A model generated the notes under the pieces. It did no database searches. It was given only the letters and a program-made list of their open reading frames with translations, and had not been told where the DNA came from. Shown in pieces: positions 1-5,041 of a stretch of 5,041 nt of DNA. The position numbers and the translations under genes were made by a program. How positions within the stretch are numbered: position 1 is the stretch's first letter; each line of letters begins with the position of its first letter. Location: assembly GCA_020848665.1 (NCBI GenBank), contig JADLHR010000166.1, forward strand, positions 1 to 5,041, given 5' to 3'. The stretch comes from Anaerolineae bacterium. Its GTDB lineage: Bacteria; Chloroflexota; Anaerolineae; Aggregatilineales; Aggregatilineaceae.

Positions 1-279
1 AACAACCCGCCGCTGATCATTGGCGACGAGCCGACCGGCAACCTCGACCGGATGAGCGCCACCAACGTCTTTAACATCTTCGCCGAGCTGGCCGAACGCG
101 GCACGACCGTGCTGGTCGTCACCCACGACCGCGAGCTGGTCCACAGCGTGCCGCGCGTCTTCGAGCTGGTCGACGGCATGATCGGCGAGACGACGCTGGC
201 CGCCGCCGCCGCCCGCCGCACGCAGGAGCTGCGCGCATTACGGACGCACTCCGCGATTCGCCGGGGCACCGCGCACTAG
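1..279 (+). CDS. ABC transporter ATP-binding protein, C-terminal part (5' end outside window)
   Basis: This is the last 92 codons of an ABC-type ATPase; the start lies upstream of the window. Visible in frame from base 1 are the Walker B segment LIIGDE (bases 13-30), the following PTGNLD D-loop, and the H-loop histidine in VVTHD (His codon at 124-126). Walker A, the Q-loop and the LSGGQ signature must lie upstream. The D-E-P-T-G-N-L-D wording is typical of the MacB/LolD/FtsE group, whose ATPases drive lipoprotein export, macrolide/peptide efflux or related mechanotransmission with FtsX-like permeases. No permease is visible, so the substrate is unknown. The protein ends in an Ala/Arg-rich tail of about 25 residues. 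It is a paralogue of the next gene: about 32 of 61 residues are identical over the shared part. The Met codon at 52 is internal, because the frame is open and conserved before it. Confidence 0.93.
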   Translation, partial: NNPPLIIGDEPTGNLDRMSATNVFNIFAELAERGTTVLVVTHDRELVHSVPRVFELVDGMIGETTLAAAAARRTQELRALRTHSAIRRGTAH

Positions 280-303
280 GCGCGCCCCGCTGGCGATCTC
301 CGT

Positions 304-316
304 CCTGAGCATCAGG
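304..316 (+). other. short inverted repeat between the two ABC ATPase genes
   Basis: CCTGA (304-308) and TCAGG (312-316) form a perfect 5-bp stem with a 3-nt loop in the 83-nt gap between the two ATPase genes. There is no T-tract, so it is not an intrinsic terminator. It might be a weak processing hairpin or chance in GC-rich DNA. No convincing promoter was seen in the gap. Confidence 0.2.
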
Positions 317-362
317 GTCCTGGACAGACTGCGTCACGCGGTGGCGCTGGGAGTAGAACACC

Positions 363-1121
363 ATGAGCAATCTCAATACGGCAAGCGGAACGCCCGGCAA
401 CGGCAGCCAGAAACCGGTTATCCTGCTCGAAAACGTCGAGAAAGTCTACAAGACGAAAGCCGGCCCTCTGCGTGTGCTGAAGGGGGTCAACCTGTCGATT
501 AATCCAGGCGAGTTCGTCGCGATCGTCGGCCCGTCAGGCAGCGGCAAAAGCACGCTGATCAACATGATCACCGGTATCGACCGCCCCACTTCTGGCGAGG
601 TTTACGTCGCGGGGCAGCGGCTGACTAACCTGAGTGAGAACGCGGTCGCCAGATGGCGCGGCAAGAACGTCGGCGTGGTATTCCAGTTCTTCCAGCTATT
701 GCCCACGCTGACGGTGCTCGAAAACGTGATGATGCCGATGAACTATGTCAGCAGCTACTCCGGCCAGCGCCGCGCCCGCGCGATGGAACTGCTGGAGCTG
801 GTCGATCTGCCGGATGTCGCCCACAAGTATCCCAGCCAGATTTCGGGCGGGCAGCAGCAGCGCGCCGCGATCGCCCGCGCGCTCGCCAACGATCCGCCGG
901 TCATCGTCGGCGACGAGCCGACCGGTAACCTCGACATGGTGTCCGCCGGGCTGATCTTCGCGCTGTTCGAAGACCTCGTCGCGCGGGATAAGACGATCGT
1001 GATGGTCACCCATGACCGTGACCTGGCGGGCGCTATTCCGCGTGTCGAAGAAGTGCGCGACGGCCAACTGATGGCAGCGGATCAGGTAGACGAGCGGCTT
1101 GTCGCCCGGTCGCAAGACTGA
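363..1121 (+). CDS. ABC transporter ATP-binding protein, MacB/LolD-type
   Basis: Complete 252-residue ATPase subunit that would hydrolyse ATP at the inner face of the membrane to power a partner permease. All ABC motifs are present in order: A-loop Tyr29, Walker [10 protein letters not shown] (56-64), Q-loop Gln108 in [10 protein letters not shown], signature ISGGQQQR (160-167; Ile replaces the usual Leu), Walker B VIVGDE (180-185, catalytic Glu185), D-loop GNLD (188-191) and H-loop His217 in VTHD. The length and the [16 protein letters not shown] wording match the MacB/LolD/FtsE family. An extra N-terminal stretch of about 18 polar residues precedes the domain. The start is supported by GGGAG at 349-353, 9 nt upstream of ATG. 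The gene follows a paralogous ATPase and precedes a STAS gene, probably in one operon. No permease lies between the two ATPases, so the pair may form a heterodimer or serve permeases encoded upstream. The substrate cannot be told. Confidence 0.95.
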   Translation: MSNLNTASGTPGNGSQKPVILLENVEKVYKTKAGPLRVLKGVNLSINPGEFVAIVGPSGSGKSTLINMITGIDRPTSGEVYVAGQRLTNLSENAVARWRGKNVGVVFQFFQLLPTLTVLENVMMPMNYVSSYSGQRRARAMELLELVDLPDVAHKYPSQISGGQQQRAAIARALANDPPVIVGDEPTGNLDMVSAGLIFALFEDLVARDKTIVMVTHDRDLAGAIPRVEEVRDGQLMAADQVDERLVARSQD

Positions 1122-1133
1122 CGCGAGCAGTCC

Positions 1134-1147
1134 GGGCCTGGCGGCCC
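1134..1147 (+). other. small intercistronic hairpin between ABC ATPase and STAS genes
   Basis: GGGCC (1134-1138) and GGCCC (1143-1147) form a perfect 5-bp GC stem with a TGGC loop in the 45-nt gap upstream of the STAS gene. No T-run follows, so termination is unlikely. It could stabilise or be processed in the mRNA, or be chance. Confidence 0.2.
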
Positions 1148-1166
1148 CAACAGCGAGGAGATCGCG

Positions 1167-1499
1167 ATGAACATCACGCGCCGTGAACAATATGGCATTC
1201 TGACCCTGGGGCTGGCGGGCCGCGTTGACAGCGTCGGCGCGGGTGAGCTGGAGAACGTCCTGAACGAGCTGCTGGACCAGGGCCACTTTCGCATCGTGCT
1301 GGATATGGCAGACGTGCAGTACATCAACAGCGCCGGGCTGCGCACCCTGGCCGATGCCGTCACACGGGCCCGCAGCCGGGATGGTGATCTAAGGCTGGCA
1401 GCGCTGACGCCGAAGGTTGCGCGGGTGCTTAAGATCATCGGCTTCGACCGGTTCTTCGACGAATACCCGACGACAGACGACGCGTACGTCGGCCTCTAG
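1167..1499 (+). CDS. STAS-domain protein, anti-sigma factor antagonist (SpoIIAA/RsbV-like)
   Basis: A 110-residue single STAS domain, the usual length for anti-anti-sigma factors. In that family an unphosphorylated antagonist binds a serine-kinase anti-sigma factor and frees the sigma factor; phosphorylation of a conserved Ser switches it off. Visible hallmarks are the early strand with L-A-G-R-V-D-S (16-22), a hydrophobic strand IVLDMADV (43-50), and the phospho-site loop YINSAGLRTL (52-61) with Ser55. AGGAG at 1156-1160 lies 6 nt before the ATG. The gene is 45 nt after an ABC ATPase, so it may be co-transcribed with the transporter. No partner kinase or sigma factor is in the window. An alternative is an ABC-associated STAS subunit, as MlaB is to the MlaF ATPase, but the well-preserved NSAGL loop fits signalling at least as well. 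The TAG stop coincides with the left end of an inserted palindromic element. Confidence 0.9.
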   Translation: MNITRREQYGILTLGLAGRVDSVGAGELENVLNELLDQGHFRIVLDMADVQYINSAGLRTLADAVTRARSRDGDLRLAALTPKVARVLKIIGFDRFFDEYPTTDDAYVGL

Positions 1500-1515
1500 A
1501 GCGTGTTATGCACTT
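1497..1515 (+). repeat. left terminal inverted repeat of the MITE-like element
   Basis: TAGAGCGTGTTATGCACTT. It matches the reverse complement of 1668-1686 at 17 of 19 positions; only CG versus GC at 1502-1503 differs. Its first three bases are the TAG stop codon of the STAS gene. Confidence 0.8.
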
Positions 1516-1684
1516 GCGCGCCGGGTAAAGCCCCCCATCCCCCGGCCCCTTGCCCCCAAAATGAGGGAAGGGGAGTCCATCCGGCCTTTTTCCTTCCCTC
1601 GTTCTGGGGGAAGGAAAGCCGACCGCAGGTCGGAAGGATGGGGGGATGGCCTGGAAGCCAAACCACAAAGTGCATAACAGCCTC
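1499..1684. mobile_element. MITE-like palindromic element with terminal inverted repeats
   Basis: A non-coding stretch of about 186 bp bounded by inverted ends. A perfect 12-bp core TGTTATGCACTT at 1504-1515 is inverted at 1668-1679. Extended outwards, the match is 17 of 19 bp (1497-1515 versus 1668-1686), including TA at both outer edges. Inner inverted segments let it fold back on itself: 1531-1540 pairs with 1636-1645 (CCCCCCATCC/GGATGGGGGG), and 1548-1571 pairs imperfectly with 1592-1614. A small hairpin CCGACC-GCA-GGTCGG lies at 1619-1633. The sequence GCCTCTA occurs on both sides (1492-1498 and 1680-1686), so the boundaries are ambiguous: a TA (or YTAR-type) duplication with 17-bp imperfect ends, or a 7-bp duplication with one ragged end. 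No transposase is encoded, so it would depend on an enzyme supplied elsewhere. Open frames inside it differ in composition from the neighbouring genes and look spurious. Confidence 0.75.
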
Positions 1685-1686
1685 TA
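1668..1686 (-). repeat. right terminal inverted repeat of the MITE-like element
   Basis: AAGTGCATAACAGCCTCTA on the + strand, the inverted partner of 1497-1515 (perfect over the inner 12 bp). It is followed by AGC, so joining the two flanks at the shared GCCTCTA gives a TAA stop for the STAS gene. Confidence 0.8.
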
Positions 1687-1707
1687 AGCAAGAGAATCCC
1701 TTCCTTG

Positions 1708-1745
1708 CAGGCGCCCAAACTCATGTGGGCGCCTGTTTTGTTTTC
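1708..1745 (+). terminator. intrinsic (Rho-independent) terminator of the ABC-STAS operon
   Basis: CAGGCGCCCA (1708-1717) and TGGGCGCCTG (1726-1735) form a perfect 10-bp GC-rich stem with an 8-nt loop, followed at once by TTTTGTTTT. This is a textbook + strand terminator. It closes the upstream operon and isolates it from the PKD gene. If the inserted element is removed, the hairpin starts about 20 nt after the STAS stop, the normal place for an operon terminator. Confidence 0.92.
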
Positions 1746-1750
1746 GGGAA

Positions 1751-1768
1751 CGGATGAGACTCGATCCG
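1751..1768. other. short inverted repeat upstream of the PKD gene promoter
   Basis: CGGAT (1751-1755) and ATCCG (1764-1768) are an inverted pair separated by 8 bp, lying just after the terminator and about 35 bp upstream of the proposed -35 box. It could be an operator half-site pair for a dimeric regulator, or chance. No regulator is identified. Confidence 0.2.
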
Positions 1769-1802
1769 CAAAATACACCGAATGTGTGTGGTTTCAGTGG
1801 GA

Positions 1803-1830
1803 TTTAGATTACAATTAATTCCTGTATGAT
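1803..1830 (+). promoter_or_regulatory. candidate sigma-70-type promoter for the PKD-repeat protein
   Basis: TTTAGA at 1803-1808 (4 of 6 to TTGACA) is separated by 16 bp from TATGAT at 1825-1830 (5 of 6 to TATAAT). The boxes sit in the only clearly AT-rich stretch of the window (about 1780-1860), between an operon terminator and a gene start. Transcription would begin near 1837, giving a leader of about 113 nt. The -10 box is convincing; the -35 box is weak. Confidence 0.45.
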
Positions 1831-1858
1831 ATAGTGAGTGTATTAGCGACAACAAACT

Positions 1859-1903
1859 CACGGTGTCTGTCCGGCTGTGGATCACTCCTCGGCCTTCACC
1901 GTG
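1859..1903 (+). other. possible stem-loop in the leader of the PKD gene
   Basis: CACGGTG (1859-1865) can pair perfectly with CACCGTG (1897-1903), and CCG (1871-1873) with CGG (1890-1892) inside the loop. This would fold the middle of the proposed leader and leave the ribosome binding site at 1933-1939 free. It may influence stability or translation; no known riboswitch class was recognised. Confidence 0.25.
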
Positions 1904-1932
1904 CAGGTGGATGACGTAACCGCGTGTTTCGC

Positions 1933-1939
1933 AAGGGAG
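1933..1939 (+). promoter_or_regulatory. ribosome binding site that fixes the PKD gene start
   Basis: AAGGGAG lies 10 nt before the ATG at 1950. In the same frame there is a TAA at 1917-1919 and no usable start codon between it and 1950. The start is therefore set by sequence and not by similarity. Confidence 0.7.
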
Positions 1940-1949
1940 CTTCCGAAAA

Positions 1950-4900
1950 ATGCGACAGAGACCCAGCCAACGAACTCTGCTTTCCTTCGCCGCTGCATTC
2001 TGCTTCCTGGCTCTGATCGCCGTGCTGGCGCTCAGCGTTCAGGTCAAGCTGATCGACGCTGCCGGAGATACGCCAACCGCTGAAGCAACTCTGCCAGGCG
2101 GCGGAGACTGCGCAACTGCCGAGCCAGACCCTACGCAACTGAACATTGGCAACGGCAGCCAGCCATGCGAGGAGCCGTCCGCTACGCCAGAGGCTGCTGA
2201 CGAGCGCAGTGGCGAAACCGGCGACCCGCCCACTCCCACGCCGGAGCCGGGCGTGATCCTGCCGCTGGCCGAAAGCCCGACGCAAGCGCGGGCTGGCGAA
2301 GCGACTGAGGGGGCGACTGAGGAAGCAACCGAAGGCGCGCCGGAAGAAGCCCAGATGCTCCTGATGGCCGCGCCCGCGCTCTTGCAGCAGCAGGCGACGA
2401 CCGTCAGCTTCAGCGCCAGCGTCGGCGCGAATCGCACCGTCCAGTTCACCGATACGACCGTCTCGGACACGCCGATCACCGGCCGGCTGTGGACCTTTGG
2501 CGACGGCGCGACCAGCACCGAACAGAACCCGACGCACCAGTACGCCAGTGACGATGTCTACACCGTCACGCTTCAGGTGACGCTGCAAGGCGGCGCGACG
2601 CTGAGCGCAAGCGGCACGGTCGAGATCGCCCCGACGCAGAGCGAGGTTATGCGCTGCGCGTTCGAGATGGACCCGCAGGGTGACGGCGTTCCGCTGACGG
2701 TCAACTTCAACAATACCAGCGAAAACGCGGACAGCTACGCCTGGGTCTTCGGCGACGGCGGGACCAGCGCGGATCAGCACCCGGCGCACACGTATACTGA
2801 CACCGGGACGTACAACATCACCCTGACCTGCACCGGCGCGCTCGGCACGCTGACCGCGCAGGGGTCGATCACCGTCGAGGAAACGCCCGGCGGCGACGTG
2901 CTCACTGCGCAGTTCATCGCCAGCCCGACACGCGGCCCGGCGCCGCTGAGCGTGACGGTCACCGATACCAGCCTGGGCGCGGTGACAAGCTGGACCTGGG
3001 ACTTCGGCGATGGCTCGGCTGAAGTAACCGGCAAAGGGCCGCACACCCACACGTACGGCGACGTTGGCCCCTACACGATCACGCTGACCGTGCGCGACAG
3101 CCAGGGCGGGGTTTCGACGGCGATAGGCAGTATCACGGTCCTCGCGCCTGGCAGCGCCCCGCAGCCGGGCTTCACCGTCACGCCGCAGCAAGGCCCCGCG
3201 CCGCTGACCGTCACGGTTACGGACACCTCGCAGGGCGACATCAGCACCTGGACCTGGAGCTTCGGCGACGGCTCGGCGGCTGTCACCGGCCAGGGTCCGC
3301 ATACGCACACCTACGCCAGCGCCGGGACGTACACCATCCGGCTCGACGTGAGCGGCGCTGGCGGGGCGGGCACGGCGACGCGCCAGGTCGTCGCGCTGCT
3401 GCCGGGCGACGAAGTGGATGCGGACTTCTCGTTCCAGGTGACCGGAAGCGTGCCGGGCGGCATCGAGGTCTGTTTCACGGATACCAGCCTGGGGCAGGTC
3501 GTCGCCTGGCTGTGGAACTTCGGCGACGGCAGCACCAGCACCGATCAGGACCCCTGCCACACCTACGCTGTCACGGGCAACTACACCGTGACGCTGCGCG
3601 TGACTGGCACGCTCGGCAATATCTCCACCGGAACGCGCATTGTGCCGGTGGTGACAGGCAATGTCGCGCCGGTCGCCGCCTTCACCGCCAACCGCACCAA
3701 TGTGACGGTCGGCGAGACGGTGACCTTCACCAATCGGAGCACCGGCCAGATCACGAGCTACGCCTGGGACTTTGGCGACGGCAATACCAGCACCCTGGAG
3801 AACCCGACTCACACCTACGCCGCTGTTGGGACATACATCGTCAAGCTGATCGTTTCCGGGCCGGGCGGCACGTCCGAGGCCGCGCAGACCACGATCACTG
3901 TAAGCGAAGCCGTCCTGGCCTGCGATTACACCGGCACCACCTCACCGCGCCTGATGCAGTCGGTGAACTATACCGGCCGCCCGACCGGCCTCGGCACGCG
4001 CACGATCGTCTCGCAGAGCTGGACGCTCGATGGCAGCGTGGTCGATAACGATGACAGGTTCACCAAGCTGTGGGACACGCCCGGCAGCTACACGCTGGCT
4101 TACACCGTGGTGCTGTCGGACGGCGCCAACTGCACCGCCACCAAGACGATCACGGTGTCGGACTCGGTGCTCGCCTGCTCGATCAGCGGCGCGGGCAACG
4201 CCAACGCCTACCAGGAGCGCACCTATACCGCCAGCCTGCAAGGCGGCAGCGGCGCGATCAGCTACGTCTGGACCGTGAACGGCCAGCCCTTCGGCGGCGA
4301 CCAGGACAGCATCAGCGTGATTGCGCCGGTCGGACAGTCGCAACTGCTCCTCCGGGTCGTGATCACACGCGGCGGACAGCAGTGTATCGCCGAGAAGACG
4401 GTCACGATCAATCGCAGCGGCGCGGACCGGCTGACCTGCGACTACACCGGCAATCTGAACCCGCTGCTCAATCAGACCCTCACCTACGAAGGCACGACCG
4501 AGCACCTCTACACCCGCACGGCGACCTACGAGTGGCTGATCAACGGCCAGCCAGCCGGGACGGGCCAGAGCTTCTCGAACACCTGGGCCGGGTCGGGATC
4601 GTACCAGCTTACGCTGCGCGTAACGCCCTCGGCAGGCAATATCTGCGAAGTCACCAAGACGGTAACAGTCAGCCAGCAGACGCTCGGCTGCGAGATCGCC
4701 GGCAGCTTCCCGGCGTTTGTCGGCATACCAGCGACCTATCAGGCGGTGCTCCAGGGGCTGGGCGCGCGCACCGCGACGTATCAATGGCTGATCGGTGGCG
4801 TGGCGGCGGGGACCGGTGCCACGCTCCAGCAGACCTTCGCCGCCACCGGGGCCGCGCAGATTCTTTTGCGCGTGACCGCCAGCGACGGCGAAATCTGCGA

Positions 4901-5041
4901 AGTGACGCGCGCGCTGGCGATTGAAGTCGGCCAGCAGATCAGCGCGATCGCCACGCCGAACTCCGGCGTCGCGTCACTGCCGGTCACCTTCACCGCGCAG
5001 ACGACCAACATCGACCGCACCACGCTGGTCTGGCACTATCC
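1950..5041 (+). CDS. large exported PKD-repeat surface protein (3' end outside window)
   Basis: An uninterrupted frame of 1030 codons plus two bases that leaves the window without a stop. Residues 1-9 are Arg-rich and residues 10-32 hydrophobic, giving a signal peptide or N-terminal anchor without an evident lipobox. Residues about 36-148 are a Thr/Pro/Glu/Ala-rich linker with little predicted structure. Six canonical PKD domains follow (about 150-227, 234-311, 318-398, 404-484, 489-568, 573-653), each with the W-x-F-G-D-G core (Phe at 183, 267, 352, 438, 524, 608) and a later H-x-Y strand. Four related domains without FGDG follow (about 654-738, 739-823, 824-910, 911-996), each with a Cys pair, and then the start of an eleventh domain. 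PKD domains are extracellular beta-sandwiches that act as spacers and binding modules, so a cell-surface adhesin, stalk or matrix-binding role is likely. No catalytic or wall-anchoring domain is visible; either could lie downstream. The gene appears to have its own promoter. Confidence 0.9.
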   Translation, partial: MRQRPSQRTLLSFAAAFCFLALIAVLALSVQVKLIDAAGDTPTAEATLPGGGDCATAEPDPTQLNIGNGSQPCEEPSATPEAADERSGETGDPPTPTPEPGVILPLAESPTQARAGEATEGATEEATEGAPEEAQMLLMAAPALLQQQATTVSFSASVGANRTVQFTDTTVSDTPITGRLWTFGDGATSTEQNPTHQYASDDVYTVTLQVTLQGGATLSASGTVEIAPTQSEVMRCAFEMDPQGDGVPLTVNFNNTSENADSYAWVFGDGGTSADQHPAHTYTDTGTYNITLTCTGALGTLTAQGSITVEETPGGDVLTAQFIASPTRGPAPLSVTVTDTSLGAVTSWTWDFGDGSAEVTGKGPHTHTYGDVGPYTITLTVRDSQGGVSTAIGSITVLAPGSAPQPGFTVTPQQGPAPLTVTVTDTSQGDISTWTWSFGDGSAAVTGQGPHTHTYASAGTYTIRLDVSGAGGAGTATRQVVALLPGDEVDADFSFQVTGSVPGGIEVCFTDTSLGQVVAWLWNFGDGSTSTDQDPCHTYAVTGNYTVTLRVTGTLGNISTGTRIVPVVTGNVAPVAAFTANRTNVTVGETVTFTNRSTGQITSYAWDFGDGNTSTLENPTHTYAAVGTYIVKLIVSGPGGTSEAAQTTITVSEAVLACDYTGTTSPRLMQSVNYTGRPTGLGTRTIVSQSWTLDGSVVDNDDRFTKLWDTPGSYTLAYTVVLSDGANCTATKTITVSDSVLACSISGAGNANAYQERTYTASLQGGSGAISYVWTVNGQPFGGDQDSISVIAPVGQSQLLLRVVITRGGQQCIAEKTVTINRSGADRLTCDYTGNLNPLLNQTLTYEGTTEHLYTRTATYEWLINGQPAGTGQSFSNTWAGSGSYQLTLRVTPSAGNICEVTKTVTVSQQTLGCEIAGSFPAFVGIPATYQAVLQGLGARTATYQWLIGGVAAGTGATLQQTFAATGAAQILLRVTASDGEICEVTRALAIEVGQQISAIATPNSGVASLPVTFTAQTTNIDRTTLVWHY
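2397..3908 (+). repeat. array of six canonical PKD domain repeats within the coding sequence
   Basis: Six tandem units of 84-86 codons, aligned on F-G-D-G at 2496, 2748, 3003, 3261, 3519 and 3771. A consensus unit runs: strand ending in V-x-F/V-T-D-T-S, then W-x-W/x-F-G-D-G, T-S-T-x-x-x-P-x-H-T-Y, and G-x-Y-T-V-x-L-x-V. Units 3 and 4 are most alike (32 of 41 residues identical between GPAPL and HTHTY) and share an insertion, V-T-G-x-G-P-H-T-H-T-Y, where the others have the S-T-x-x-x-x-P-x-H type. Units 2 and 5 each contain two Cys (236/294 and 508/536). Confidence 0.88.
3909..4937 (+). repeat. array of four Cys-paired PKD-like repeats lacking FGDG
   Basis: Four tandem units of about 85-87 codons. 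Each opens with an L-x-C-x-(Y/I)-(T/S/A)-G type strand and closes with C-x-x-(T/E)-(K/R)-x-(V/I/L)-(T/A)-(V/I). The Cys pairs fall at residues 658/728, 743/812, 830/899 and 914/983, spacings of 70, 69, 69 and 69. A Trp sits 31-33 residues after the first Cys (691, 774, 862, 946), in the place of the PKD Trp. The FGDG that normally follows is replaced by D/N/G-G-x-x, with N-G-Q-P in units 2 and 3. Period and strand pattern show common descent with the PKD units. A disulfide between first and last strands is inferred. Confidence 0.75.

Noticed and set aside
696..1286. 196-codon - strand frame across the ABC ATPase and STAS genes
   Set aside because: Shadow of two genes with complete, ordered family motifs on the + strand.
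1501..1700. CRISPR array or tRNA/rRNA gene
   Set aside because: The repeats here are inverted, not spaced direct repeats, and no tRNA-like cloverleaf or rRNA sequence was recognised here or elsewhere in the window.
1503..1778. Short open frames within and beside the palindromic element
   Set aside because: Their translations come from C-rich/G-rich palindromic DNA and run through the terminator stem. They have no convincing ribosome binding site and no domain.
1877..2083. 68-codon + frame starting upstream of the PKD gene
   Set aside because: It overlaps the PKD gene start in another frame and lacks a Shine-Dalgarno sequence. The 1950 start has a good site and a signal-like N-terminus.
2490..3780. 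Recurrent TTCGGCGACGGC DNA motif as a regulatory or recombination site
   Set aside because: It is simply the coding sequence of the conserved F-G-D-G in successive PKD domains, in the same frame and at domain period.
1896..3812. A 638-codon open frame on the - strand
   Set aside because: It lies antisense to the PKD gene, whose + frame shows clear repeated PKD motifs throughout. The - frame is low-complexity, rich in Arg, Ala and Gly, and is the usual by-product of GC-rich codon use.
3942..4924. Open frames of about 280 codons on both strands (- 3942-4784, + 4070-4924)
   Set aside because: Both overlap the Cys-paired PKD-like repeats, which are in the correct + frame with regular motifs. 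The alternative translations are Arg/Ala-rich with no recognisable domain.

Overview
The window is GC-rich (codon third positions mostly G/C). All genes read on the + strand, in two transcription blocks separated by a strong terminator. The style (MacB/LolD-type ABC ATPases in tandem, a single-domain STAS protein, a very large PKD-repeat surface protein with a Thr/Pro/Glu-rich linker, and a C-rich/G-rich foldback intergenic repeat) suggests a Chloroflexota bacterium, perhaps of the Anaerolineae. This is an inference from style; no marker gene is present.

Block 1 (1-1745): the 3' end of an ABC transporter ATPase (1-279), a complete paralogous ABC ATPase (363-1121), and a complete 110-residue STAS-domain protein of the anti-sigma-factor-antagonist type (1167-1499). 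All three are co-directional with short gaps (83 and 45 nt), so they are probably one operon. It ends at a near-perfect intrinsic terminator (1708-1745). Between the STAS stop codon and the terminator sits a roughly 186-bp non-coding palindromic element (about 1499-1684) with inverted ends. It looks like a MITE that inserted exactly in the stop codon and regenerated a stop.

Intergenic control region (1746-1949): a locally AT-rich stretch with a plausible sigma-70-type promoter, a leader with a possible stem-loop, and a Shine-Dalgarno sequence.

Block 2 (1950-5041, continuing past the window): one reading frame of at least 1030 codons without a stop. It encodes an exported protein with an N-terminal hydrophobic segment, a low-complexity acidic/Pro/Thr linker, six canonical PKD domains (each with F-G-D-G, 84-86 residues apart), four divergent PKD-like domains that lack F-G-D-G but each carry a Cys pair 69-70 residues apart, and the start of an eleventh domain. 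It is probably a cell-surface adhesin or stalk protein; no catalytic domain is visible in the window.

The two blocks need not be functionally related. The most notable observations are the element at the STAS stop codon and the two-class repeat architecture of the PKD protein, with its regular Cys-Trp-Cys module.
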